This document shows positions 1 to 8,700 of a stretch of 23,160 bases of DNA, in pieces; within the stretch, counting starts at the first letter, position 1, and every line of letters begins with the position of its first letter. Source of the stretch: Spirochaetia bacterium (lineage in GTDB: Bacteria > Spirochaetota > Spirochaetia > Treponematales > Breznakiellaceae). The DNA lies in assembly GCA_025997755.1 (NCBI GenBank), contig BNVA01000012.1:1-23160 (forward strand), in the 5' to 3' direction. The notes below the pieces were generated by a model. That model saw only the letters and a program-made list of their open reading frames with translations. It was not told the DNA's origin and ran no database searches. The position numbers were made by a program, and so were the translations under genes.

Positions 1-241
1 CGGTATCGTAGAGACATCGAAAGTAATACGCAACAACACGCCAAAGATTGGGCATAAACGGATATTGACGAAGCCGTGGGGTGTAGGGATCGTGATGGCT
101 GCGCGGCGGGTGGAGATGGCGGACGAGGAGGCGCTAAGGCAGGCGATTGTATCCATGGAGAGGCTAAACCGCTATGCCTGCGAGAGCATGACCGGGTTCA
201 ACGTAAGCGCCTGTACTGATGTTACCGGTTTTGGGCTGCTT
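1..241 (+). pseudogene. selD: selD fragment, middle part of selenide, water dikinase (displaced and inverted)
   Basis: The frame starting at base 2 reads GIVETSKVIRNNTPKIGHKR, then LTKPWGVGIVMAARR and ending SACTDVTGFGLL. This is the central ATP-binding part of selenophosphate synthetase, with the family's LTKPLG-type and TDVTGFGLLGH-type motifs, about 80 residues. It runs on the plus strand, whereas the N-terminal part of the same protein (242-667) runs on the minus strand. The family's order would place GIV directly after the HSI-D-EPKYGLAVT segment, so this block is the downstream neighbour of the minus-strand block, flipped. After GFGLL the frame hits VVD-stop because it runs into the reverse complement of the N-terminal part. 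The C-terminal third of SelD is not in the window. Either a real inversion or a chimeric contig end explains this; identity as SelD is confident, biological reality of the arrangement is not. Confidence 0.8.
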
Positions 242-247
242 GTCGTA
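230..247. other. Inversion or chimera junction inside selD
   Basis: The plus-strand SelD reading (GFGLL) and minus-strand SelD reading (HSIYD) meet here. The minus strand across the junction reads Y-D-K-Q-P-K-T-G, close to the family's HSI-x-D-x-E-P-K-Y-G although these bases are the antisense of GFGLL. That suggests roughly 12 bases of inverted micro-homology at the switch point. It is inferred, because the unrearranged sequence is not visible. Confidence 0.6.
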
Positions 248-667
248 GATTGAGTGCCCCCCGCGCAGCACAGCGTTTGCCTCCGCGATTTTTTCCGCTC
301 CGCCGGACAGTATATCCGCAAGTATACCCTTGTCCATCGCTTCGGGAAAACACACCAGGTTCAGCGCCACCAGCGGTTTGCCGCCCATTGCATATACATC
401 GCTTAGAGCATTCGCGGCGGCGATCCGTCCGAAGGTACGGGGATCGTTTACCATGGGTGGGAAAAAATCCGCCGTAAAGATAAGCGAGCGCTCATCATCA
501 AGCATATAGACTGCGGCATCGTCGGAAGTGTCGTACCCCACGAGCAGATTTTTGTCGCCGCTTACAGGCAGTCCAGCCAGCAAGTCGGCAAGGCAGGCGC
601 TTTCTATCTTCGCCCCGCATCCGCCGCTTGTACAGTTTGACAGCAGGGAATTATTTTTCTTTTCCAT
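242..667 (-). pseudogene. selD: selD N-terminal part, selenide, water dikinase (interrupted)
   Basis: SelD makes selenophosphate from selenide and ATP, the selenium donor for Sec-tRNA. The reading frame from ATG at 667 carries the N-terminal catalytic region: CTSGGCGAKI at residues 12-21, with the nucleophilic Cys/Sec position as Cys; YDTSDDAAVY (ATP/Mg-binding Asp region); FTADFFPPMVNDPRTFGRIAAANALSDVYAMGG; and LRGGHSIYD at about 142. The family usually has about 340-350 residues. Here genuine SelD sequence stops near position 242, and the frame continues only through the antisense of the plus-strand SelD fragment (stop at 164), so that tail is not native. The neighbourhood fits: the Sec-requiring formate dehydrogenase lies 2.3 kb away. 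A weak AAGG ribosome-binding site lies about 10 nt before the ATG. Confidence 0.85.
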
Positions 668-748
668 GTAATATGACCTTTAATATTTTACCAATTTCTC
701 ATAATTTAATCTATTAAGATTTTGTTCACCTAATTTTAAATGAACAGA

Positions 749-1300
749 CTATTCACCCATCACATCATTGTAAAATTCACCAAGCCGTTTTCGTAAATGT
801 TTGACGGCATAATGTTTTCGCGAAAGCACTGTATTCTGCGGAACTCCTGTTTTTGCCGCGATCTCTTTAACCGAAAGATTTGAAAATTCTGCAAGTTCAA
901 AAACAGCCTTCTGATCTTCGCTTAATTCGGAAAGCGCGGTTTTTATTTCGTCTAATATCAATGAGCGCAAGTATTCTGTTTCAGGCGTTACAGCTTCACC
1001 GAAAAGCGTATCGGAAATTTCGGCAAAAACATATTCATCTTCATCTGCATCGTAATAGACTGGAAGTGCGGCATCTTTCTTTTTTTTCTGATGATTGATG
1101 ATAGTATTTCTTGCAACGCGATAGAGCCATGCCGCCGTCTGTTCTACCGGCTGTGTCAATTCAGTTACCCGTGTAAACTGAAAAAAAACTTCACCCAGAA
1201 TATCTTGTGCATCTTCAAGCCGGTTTACCCGTAACCGTATAAATTTAATCAAGCGGTCACGGTGTTCGGCAAAAATTTCAGATGTTGTTTTTTTCGCCAT
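749..1300 (-). CDS. ECF-type RNA polymerase sigma-70 family factor
   Basis: An extracytoplasmic-function sigma factor of about 183 residues, directing RNA polymerase to a dedicated regulon. Region 2 spans about residues 8-85 (FAEHRDRLIKFIRLRV, then EDAQDILGEVFFQF and TAAWLYRVARNTIINHQKKKK). Region 4 spans about 120-175, with the helix-turn-helix LSVKEIAAKTGVPQNTVLSR followed by KHYAVKHLRKRL. ATG at 1300 (MAKKTTSEIF) is chosen; ATG at 1306 is also possible. Upstream codons of the longer frame look non-native. It overlaps the end of the preceding membrane-protein gene by 23 nt without a clear ribosome-binding site, which suggests translational coupling. A Lys-rich stretch plus acidic YDADEDEY linker separates the two domains. 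Target genes cannot be told from the sequence. Confidence 0.87.
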   Translation of the reverse strand: MAKKTTSEIFAEHRDRLIKFIRLRVNRLEDAQDILGEVFFQFTRVTELTQPVEQTAAWLYRVARNTIINHQKKKKDAALPVYYDADEDEYVFAEISDTLFGEAVTPETEYLRSLILDEIKTALSELSEDQKAVFELAEFSNLSVKEIAAKTGVPQNTVLSRKHYAVKHLRKRLGEFYNDVMGE

Positions 1301-1694
1301 TGTCATCTGTGTTGTTAGCATCATTAAAGAACTCGGCAAAAGGTGCATCACGGCAGCCGCTAAATTTATGGTAGCCTTTCATCTTTTCAATAAACTCATT
1401 GCGCTTTTCCGGGCTCATGTTCATCCATTTTTCCCTAAACGGATTACCGTGATGACCCATACCGCCTGCTATGGCTGCCCCTCTCAGTCTACCGCTAAAA
1501 CCTAAACCGCCAAACAAAATGCGGCATAGGATAGTAATGCCCATAGCCTGTAAGTAGCCTATTTTGCCAAGGTCAAAAATTTCCGGAACAAGCGCATTCC
1601 ATAAAAACATTACCGCTACACTAAAGGCAGCGATTGCTGCAAAAAAACCAAAAATACCAACAGCACGAAATCTGAAAATTGAATTTCTATTCAT
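1278..1694 (-). CDS. Small two-TM membrane protein paired with the ECF sigma factor
   Basis: A 138-residue protein starting at ATG 1694, preceded by AAGGAG about 10 nt upstream; the longer frame start (1724) lacks such a site. Two hydrophobic segments are visible: about residues 11-33 (GIFGFFAAIAAFSVAVMFLW) and 46-63 (GYLQAMGITILCRILFGG). They are followed by a basic and polar cytoplasmic-like tail with NPFREKWMNMSPEKRNEFIEKM. The FLWNALVPEIF-x-x-QA-x-G-x-x-x-L-x-R-x-LFGG pattern resembles small uncharacterised membrane proteins often encoded beside ECF sigma factors. The position, upstream of and overlapping the sigma gene, suggests an anti-sigma or accessory role. That role is inference; there is no recognisable zinc-binding anti-sigma motif. 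Confidence 0.7.
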   Translation of the reverse strand: MNRNSIFRFRAVGIFGFFAAIAAFSVAVMFLWNALVPEIFDLGKIGYLQAMGITILCRILFGGLGFSGRLRGAAIAGGMGHHGNPFREKWMNMSPEKRNEFIEKMKGYHKFSGCRDAPFAEFFNDANNTDDNGEKNNI

Positions 1695-1746
1695 TTTATT
1701 ATTTCTCCTTATCTTAGTAGACAAGTGAGAACAGAAAATATTTTAA

Positions 1747-1752
1747 ATTATA
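1747..1752 (-). promoter_or_regulatory. Candidate -10 box for the membrane protein / ECF sigma operon
   Basis: On the minus strand a perfect TATAAT lies about 53 nt before the ATG at 1694. No good -35 is visible 17 nt upstream (ATTTTC), so this is tentative. Confidence 0.3.
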
Positions 1753-1766
1753 GATATATTTTTTTA

Positions 1767-2789
1767 TTAGAAAATTTCCCCGGCAGCTTTTATGGTTTGC
1801 TCCAACTCGCTGTCGCCAATCCAGTAGTGTGTAACAAAACGGAATGTTCCGTCGTCTGATGGCGCGCTTATGATAATGCCGCGTTTTTTAAATTCGCTTA
1901 CGGCGGCAGCGGCTTTTGCGGCATCTGTAATTGAAGCAGCTTTAAAAAATACTATGTTGATGTTGTTGCCTTGTTCCACAGTGATGCCTTTTATTTTTGC
2001 AAGAGCGGCTTCCAGTGTGCGCGCCCTTTTGTGATCATCGGCTAGGCGTTGCGTCATTGAATTTATGGCTATGATACCGGCTGCCGCTAGTATGCCTGTC
2101 TGCCGTAAACCTCCGCCCATAATTTTACGTTTAAAACGCGCCGCCTCAACAAAACTTTTTGTACCTACAAGTAATGAACCAACAGGGGCGCACAATCCTT
2201 TAGAGATACAAAACATCACCGAATCGGCATGACCTGCTATTTCTTTTGCACTGCAATTAAGAGCGGCGGCGGCGTTAAAAATTCGTGCGCCGTCTAAATG
2301 AACCGGAATATTCCACTTCTGTGCAAGCTGATGAATATCCTGCATAACTTTTAGCGGCACGGTACTTCCGTTTGAATGCGCATTTTCAAGGCATATTAGC
2401 GAGGTTGCCGGAGCATGTAAATCCGTACGCCGCAGCCTAAGTTCAACTTGCGCTGCATCAAGCGCACCGTCAGGCGCGTCAATTTGCCTAAGCTGCACAC
2501 CGGCAATAACAGATGCCGCGCCGGCTTCATGCTGAATTATATGGCACTGTTCCCCAAGTACAACTTCGCTGCCGCGCGGAGCATGTGTAAAAAGCGCCAA
2601 CTGATTTCCAAAAGTCCCAGAAGGCACAAAAAGAGCGCTTTCCTTGCCAAGTATTTTAGCGGCAAGTTCCTGCAGCGCATTTACTGTTGGGTCATCTTGA
2701 TAAACATCATCGCCAACTTCTGCCGCCGCCATCGCCGCGCGCATCTCATCCGTTGGTTTCGTTACCGTATCACTTCTTAAATCGATCAT
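1767..2789 (-). CDS. ltaE: Low-specificity L-threonine aldolase
   Basis: A pyridoxal-phosphate enzyme that cleaves L-threonine or allo-threonine to glycine and acetaldehyde in the cytosol; 340 residues, normal family length. It starts MIDLRSDTVTKPTDEMRAAM, the hallmark N-terminus of the family. It also shows VGDDVYQDDPTVNALQ, the PLP-binding Asp region HLDGARIFNAA, and the Schiff-base lysine in CISKGLCAPVGS, with RFVTHYWI near the end. ATG 2789 is preferred because GGAGG lies 7-8 nt upstream; the longer frame from 2834 reads through that site. It is divergent from fdhF, with about 180 nt between them. Glycine/threonine metabolism has no obvious link to the formate genes, so co-location may be incidental. 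Confidence 0.93.
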   Translation of the reverse strand: MIDLRSDTVTKPTDEMRAAMAAAEVGDDVYQDDPTVNALQELAAKILGKESALFVPSGTFGNQLALFTHAPRGSEVVLGEQCHIIQHEAGAASVIAGVQLRQIDAPDGALDAAQVELRLRRTDLHAPATSLICLENAHSNGSTVPLKVMQDIHQLAQKWNIPVHLDGARIFNAAAALNCSAKEIAGHADSVMFCISKGLCAPVGSLLVGTKSFVEAARFKRKIMGGGLRQTGILAAAGIIAINSMTQRLADDHKRARTLEAALAKIKGITVEQGNNINIVFFKAASITDAAKAAAAVSEFKKRGIIISAPSDDGTFRFVTHYWIGDSELEQTIKAAGEIF

Positions 2790-2895
2790 GAATTTTCCTC
2801 CGTGCAGTCTTTCCTGCTGCCTAAATTCTATCATATCTACCCGCCGTCCGCTACAAAAAATGTGATAGCCCTACCGACTTCTTTTAATAAAATAT

Positions 2896-2924
2896 TTGCG
2901 TCTAAGTGGTTCCTATGGTATTAT
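2896..2924 (+). promoter_or_regulatory. Candidate sigma-70 promoter for fdhF-hycB
   Basis: TTGCGT (2896-2901), 17-bp spacer, TATTAT (2919-2924). It lies about 48 nt before the fdhF start, and AAAGGAGG (2957-2964) provides a strong ribosome-binding site 7 nt before the ATG. Both elements are near consensus. Confidence 0.55.
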
Positions 2925-2971
2925 TCAATACAAGGCTTAAAAGGCATTAAAATCCCAAAGGAGGAAAAGAT

Positions 2972-5167
2972 ATGGCAGTAAAAGAAATACAGACTACCTG
3001 CGCTTATTGCGGCGCGGGATGTCAGCTTTTATTTACGGTAGACCAACAAGCAAACAAAATTCTTGACGTACATCCTGTTCAGGGTAGAACAAACGAAGGT
3101 ACGGCGTGTTTGAAAGGCTGGTATGGCTGGGATTATTTAAATGATCCGCAAATTATTACCAAAAGGCTGCGGGAGCCTATGATCCGCAAGAACGGAAGGG
3201 AATCCCCGCTGGAAGTTGTAAGTTGGGACGAAGCTATTTCCTATACGGCTAAACGCCTAAAGGAAATCAAGCAAAAATACGGACCTAACTCGATCATGGG
3301 TACCGGTTGTGCCCGGGGTTCAGGTAACGAAGCAAACTATATAATGCAAAAATTCATGCGCGCGGCGATTGGCACTAACAATGTCGATCACTGCGCACGT
3401 ATATGACACGCTCCTTCTGTAGCGGGTCTACAGTATTCATTTGGTTCAGGCGCGATGACCATGGGAGTTCCCGAAATAGAAAACGCCGCGCTATTATTTG
3501 TATTTGGTTATAACGGTGCCGACTCTCACCCGATAGTCGCCCGCCGCATTGTGCGCGCAAAACAGAAAGGCGCACAGATAATCTGCGTCGATCCACGTAT
3601 AACAGAGACCGCCCGTATTTCAGATCTGCATTTGCAGCTCAAAGGCGGCACCAATCTTCTTTTAGTCAACGCAATAGCCAACACAATTTTGGAGGAAGGG
3701 CTGTGCGATTATGACTTTATAGAAAAACATTCCAACGGATTTGACGAGTTCAAGGAAATCATAAAGAAATACACGCCGGAAAGCGTAGCCGAGAAGACTC
3801 AAGTTTCCGCCGCCGACATTAGAAAAGCGGCGCGTATGTATGCCGCAAGCGGCCGCTCAATGATTCTTTACGGTATGGGTGTCTGCCAGTTCGGTCAGGC
3901 GGTGGACGTGGTAAAGGGGCTTGCCAACCTGCCCATAATGACAGGCAATTTAGGCCGCCCCGCCACGGGCATAGGTCCGGTGCGCGGTCAGAACAACGTG
4001 CAGGGCGCCTGCGATATGGGCGCATTGCCCAATGTCTTCCCGGGTTACCAGAGCGTTACCGTTCCGGAGATACGGGAAAAATTTGAAAAGGCATGGGGAG
4101 TTAAACTGTCCGACCAACCCGGTATCACCATAACTACGGTACCGCACCAAGTGCTGCACGAAACCGACCCCAAAAAGCAGATTCACGCCTATTACATAAT
4201 GGGTGAGGATCCGGGGCAGTCCGACCCTGACCTTGCCGAAGTGCGCGAAGCTCTTGAGAAATGCGACTTTGTGGTTATGCAGGACATTTATATGAACAAG
4301 ACCGGTCAGCACGCCGATGTCGTTCTGCCTGCTACGGCTTGGGGCGAGCATAATGCCGTCTATTCCTGCTGCGACAGAGGCTTTCAAAAAGTGCGCAAGG
4401 TAATTGAACCTACCGGCAACGTCAAAACAGACTGGGAAATCATCTGCCAACTTTCCACCGCCATGGGCTATCCTATGAAATACAACAACACGCTGGAAAT
4501 TTGGAACGAGGTGATTAGTCTTTGCCCCGGCTTTATAGGCGCTACCGATGAGAAGCTGGAAAAATTCGGCAGCATACAGTGGCCATGCCGCGACAAGTCG
4601 GATAGCGACAGAGGTACAGTCTATCTGCACAAAGACGGTAAATTTGCCAATCCTGACGGCAAGGCTAAATTTTTCGCCACCGACTGGCGTCCGCCATCGG
4701 AGTTGGAAAACAACGATTATCCGCTTGCCCTATGTACAGTCCGCGAAGTAGGTCATTATTCGGTGCGCACAATGTCGGGCAACTGCCGGACTTTGCGCAA
4801 CTTGGAAGACGAGCCGGGCTGGGTACAGATTTCTCCGGCAGACGCATCGGCTCTGGACATCAAACACGGGGAACTGGTACGGATTTCATCAAAACGCGGC
4901 AGTGTAATAACCCGCGCAAAAGTTACCGAACGCGTCAAGAAAGGCGCTGTGTACATGACATACCAGTGGTGGGTAGGCGCTTGTAACGAGCTTACGATTG
5001 CGGAACTTGACCCAATCAGCAAGACTCCGGGATACAAGTACTGCGCCTGCAAGGTAGAAAAACTTACAGATCAAAAAGCAGCATGGGAAACGGTAAACAA
5101 AACCTTGTCCGACATTCGCGAGAGTATGCGTATTGACGCTGCAAACAAAATGGAGGTATCGGCATGA
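2972..5167 (+). CDS. fdhF: Selenocysteine-containing formate dehydrogenase catalytic subunit (FDH-H type)
   Basis: A molybdopterin (bis-MGD) enzyme interconverting formate and CO2. The open frame is interrupted once by TGA at 3404-3406 and continues in the same frame to 5167, giving 731 residues with Sec at 145 (E. coli FdhF: 715 residues, Sec140). Context DHCARI-Sec-HAPSVAGLQ matches the family's CCARV-U-HGPSVAGL. The N-terminus binds one [4Fe-4S] cluster: C10, C13, C17 and C46, with Lys48 next. Further family motifs are VRGQNNVQGACDMGALPNVF, YIMGEDPGQSDPD, TAWGEHNAVYS and the C-terminal molydopterin-dinucleotide domain (HGELVRISSKRGSV). A SECIS-like hairpin follows the UGA. It overlaps the next gene by ATGA, implying a shared operon and coupling. 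It is a functional selenoprotein rather than a nonsense mutant, provided selA/B/C exist elsewhere. Confidence 0.95.
3404..3406 (+). other. UGA recoded as selenocysteine (Sec145 of FdhF)
   Basis: An in-frame TGA falls exactly at the active-site position of formate dehydrogenase H. It is followed by His, as in all Sec/Cys FDHs, and the frame continues for another 586 codons. Confidence 0.93.
3417..3433 (+). promoter_or_regulatory. Bacterial SECIS element in fdhF
   Basis: CTGTAG and CTACAG form a perfect 6-bp stem around a 5-nt loop CGGGT. The loop starts 16 nt after the UGA, close to the 17-nt spacing of the E. coli fdhF SECIS. The apical sequence keeps the GGTCT seen in the E. coli element. 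It should recruit SelB with Sec-tRNA. Confidence 0.75.
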
Positions 5168-5688
5168 ACAGTTTTGTAACGGCAACGCCGATGTGCTGTA
5201 TTGGCTGCAGAACATGTATGATTGCGTGTGTAGTTGCGCACGAAGGCAAGCGGATTTTTGAGATTGATCCGGATGGCTATAGTTTTAATCCGCGTCTTTT
5301 CATGGTGAAAACTGCCAAGTTGAGCGCACCCATTCACTGCCATCACTGTGAGAATGCGGCTTGCAAACAGTCATGTACATCAGGAGCTATCACTATTCAA
5401 GATAACATCGTGTCGATCAACACTAAGAAATGTATAGGCTGCAAAAACTGCATAATAGCCTGTCCTTTCGGCGCGGTAGAACTGGTGGAAACGGCAGAAG
5501 TGAACAACGATAACACACCCAAAAAGGTCGCCAACAAATGCGATCTTTGCACAGGTGTCGCCGATAAGCCGCAATGCGTACGTGTCTGCCCGACAGAAGC
5601 CCTTAAACTGGTAACGGAAGACGCCTTTGGCGATAACCTCGTTTCTAAGCGTAAAGCGGCTTTGACAGGCAATCTGGCTTCGGCATGA
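5164..5688 (+). CDS. HycB/HydN-type four-cluster ferredoxin-like electron transfer subunit
   Basis: A 174-residue polyferredoxin that carries electrons to or from formate dehydrogenase. Four cysteine groups for [4Fe-4S] clusters are visible: CCIGCRTCMIAC (about 13-24), HCHHCENAACKQSC (about 58-71), CIGCKNCIIACPFGAVE (about 90-106) and CDLCTGVADKPQCVRVCP (about 125-142). The spacing with a long third-to-fourth region is typical of HycB/HydN/FdhB-like subunits. ATG overlaps the fdhF stop (ATGA), so the two are co-translated. In acetogens and termite-gut treponemes this subunit links FdhF to an iron-only hydrogenase in the hydrogen-dependent CO2 reductase, but no hydrogenase gene follows here. 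The partner is therefore unknown. The name hycB is likely, though hydN is equally compatible. Confidence 0.88.
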   Translation: MNSFVTATPMCCIGCRTCMIACVVAHEGKRIFEIDPDGYSFNPRLFMVKTAKLSAPIHCHHCENAACKQSCTSGAITIQDNIVSINTKKCIGCKNCIIACPFGAVELVETAEVNNDNTPKKVANKCDLCTGVADKPQCVRVCPTEALKLVTEDAFGDNLVSKRKAALTGNLASA

Positions 5689-5707
5689 TGCTATAAGTTA
5701 GCCGCCT

Positions 5708-5752
5708 GAGTGCATAAAGATCACAGATAACCCCTGTGATCTTTATGCACTC
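5708..5752. terminator. Bidirectional hairpin between hycB-like gene and hybrid kinase
   Basis: A perfect 19-bp inverted repeat (5708-5726 and 5734-5752) around a 7-nt loop. It sits between two convergent genes and ends on the first base of the kinase stop codon. There is no U-tract on either side, so it may stop transcripts by stem stability or protect 3' ends. Confidence 0.7.
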
Positions 5753-8700
5753 TACAGCAGGTCTATAATTTTCTTTGCCGCTATCAATGCATCTTCAAAA
5801 TCGCTCATCAAAACCGCATTAGAAACACCGTTTATAAGCTCCTTTGTTTGATCGTCAAAAGGCTTAGTCTCAAGCTCCGAAAGGATGCGCCGTATAACGG
5901 CAATGTCTTCCTGCTCCAGTGCGGGCAAGAGCTCCGTAAACAGGGGTTTTAATCCGGTTGTGTTTTGTGCAGGGTTATCTGGGATTTCCGTCCCATCCTC
6001 CAGTGCTTGCCCTATCTGTTCCGTCAGCATCATTAGATCATTATGAAAACCGGAAAGATGCTCTCCAATAAAGGTCAGATTCCCCGTCTTTCCCGCTTCT
6101 TCAAGTTCCGCCGCCAGTTTAGAAACCGCATCGGCTCCTATAGTACCGGCGGCGCTTTTTATGGCATGTGCATTTATCGTAAAAACAGGCAAACTTTCCT
6201 GATTAGGAATAGCGGCAAACAGAGGCAGCCGCTCAAGGGTATCATTATGGAAAGCTTTTAACACTTTTCTATAAGAAGCCTCGGTTCCGCCGGTCATAGC
6301 TAAACCTTTGGCAGTATCCACCCCTTTAATTTTTATATCCGTGGTTTCGGAAGTCCTTTCCTTAGTAGTTTCCGGTTGGCCATTTACTCGTTTTTCCGGC
6401 GGTATCCACTTGGCGATGATAGCATCAAGCTCGGTTATTTCGATGGGCTTGGAAATATAGTCGTTAAAGCCCCTTCCTATAAACATTTCCCTCATACCGG
6501 AAACGGCATTTGCGGTAAGAGCTATTATTGGAACATCTATAATACCCAAAGCACGAATCGCCGAGGTAGCCTCAATGCCGTCCATACCCGGCATCATGTG
6601 ATCCATAAAAATGATGTCGTAGCGGTATTTCTGTGCAAGCTCAATGGATTCCTGACCGCCGGAAGCGGTATCAATTTTCATTTTATAGAGCTGCAAAAGC
6701 CCGGCGGCGACTTCAAGATTCGCTTTAATGTCATCGACTATTAATATACGCGCCTTCGGAGCGGTAAAGTCTATTTTTGTCCATTCCTTTTTAACAGATT
6801 CCTGTACTCCGTTAAGGATATTGGCAATGGGAACCGTATAGGCTGGAATAGAGAGCATAGGCTTATGCTGAAAGATTTTGGTATCCTTTAAGTCTGCCAG
6901 AAACGCCATGGTGGTTTTAAGTTTTTTATTTTCAATAAAATCATGGGTTGCTTCCGCCATATCCGGGGAAACAAAAACAAATGCCCAGTTGTCTTTTTCA
7001 AGATGGGGCAGCAATTCGTCTTTTGTTACCCTAGTTACCGGCATTCCCAGATTTTTGAGTGACCACGCTACGGATTCTCCGTAAAGTTCCCTACGCTCAT
7101 AGAGCAGTACTGCTTTATCTTCAGGATTTTTTACTTTTGCGATGGGGGACGGATCTTTTATGATCTGGGGAATGGTGATCGTAAAGGTACTGCCTTTCCC
7201 GTAAACGCTTTTAAACGTAATATCCCCGCCCATCAAGCGGCACAGATTCCGGCTTATGGCAAGCCCTAGTCCCGTTCCTTCAATCCCCTGGTTTTTATGG
7301 CTGTCAAACCGTAGAAAATCCCCGAACAGTTTATCCTGATCTTCATCTTTTATTCCAATTCCGGTATCCGTAATGCAGAAAGTTAATAAAACGGTATCTT
7401 CGGACGGCAAATCCGCAGTAACCGAAAGTGTAAAATGTCCTTCCTTGGTGTATTTTACCGCATTGCTCAGAACATTTAACACTACCTGCCTTACGCGGGC
7501 AACATCGCCGATCATTCTGCTGGGAATGGCGCTGTCAATATTAGTAATAAACCGTATATGTTTGTCTCTCAACCGCATAATGATGATATTTACACAATCA
7601 TTTATCACAGAAGTAAAGCGGTATACAGTATTTTCAATTTCCATCTTGCCCGATTCGATCTTTGAAAGATCGAGAATGTCATTGATTATGGAAAGCAGGT
7701 TTGCTCCCGCATGTTTAATGTTTCCCAGATAGCCCTGTACCGTATCGGGTATTTTTTCCCTCAGAGCAAGCTCGCTCATACCTATGATGGCGTTCATGGG
7801 GGTGCGTATCTCGTGGCTCATATTTGCAAGAAATTCACTTTTGAATTTATTTGCCTGTTCGGCCCTTTCTTTGGCTTTTTCCAATTCTTCGATCATTGCG
7901 ATACGTTCAGCGGTGTGACGCATTTTGAAAACTAAAAAGACAATTCCCATAAGAATAGAGGAAAAAAGCAGGGCAAACAAAATCCGTATAGGCCATGATT
8001 CGCTGTATGCAAGCTGTTTTTCTATGTTTATGTGCGCAGGGGTACCAAATAGAGGCGTTATGCTCCTTCCGGCGGATCGAACCGTAAATATATATTTGCC
8101 GCCGGAAAGATTGGTATAGGAAACATGGACTGCGGTGGAATCGGTGCGAAATTCCTGTTTATCCTGACCTACAAGCTGGTAGGAAAGATCCGATTGTCCG
8201 TGAAGCCCATAAGAAAGCAGAGAGATGTTAAAGGTAATGCGGTTTGTTGTTTTGGGAATAACAAGATTTTCGGGAAGGGTATAGTATACTATGTCGTCAA
8301 TTTCGATGGAATTGATCGCCGCATTGGGCATCTGCTGCTGTCTTTTTTGATCCAGAGAAAGTTTGCTGAATCCATCGGTGCAGCAAAAGTAAAGATCCCC
8401 CTCGTCTTCATCAATATAATTCCATGAATTTGCGACCACCGAACCGGAAAGTCCATTTTGAATTCCCAATTCCTGTATCAAATACGAAGATGAATTTTCT
8501 CTAAGTAAAGCAGGATCGGCTTGAATAAGATTATTTGCCGCGAGCAGCCAGAGCTTCCCCTTAAAGGTTAGGATGTCAAAAATACTGTAAGCAGGGAATG
8601 AGGTAAGAACCCTTACTGCGCCATCCTTAAAATAACAGATTCCGGCACCGGAACAACTGATCCAGATTCCTCCTCCTTCGTCATCTCCTGCCATACGCAG

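Noticed and set aside
164..241. C-terminal tail of the minus-strand selD frame as native sequence
   Set aside because: These codons are the exact antisense of the plus-strand SelD fragment and do not match SelD after the K-Q-P-K coincidence.
3404..3406. TGA as a nonsense mutation making fdhF a pseudogene
   Set aside because: It falls precisely at the catalytic Sec position with conserved flanks and a SECIS-like hairpin, and the downstream frame is fully intact.
3950..4630. 226-codon minus-strand frame inside fdhF
   Set aside because: It is an antisense shadow of a strongly conserved enzyme and shows no recognisable motif.
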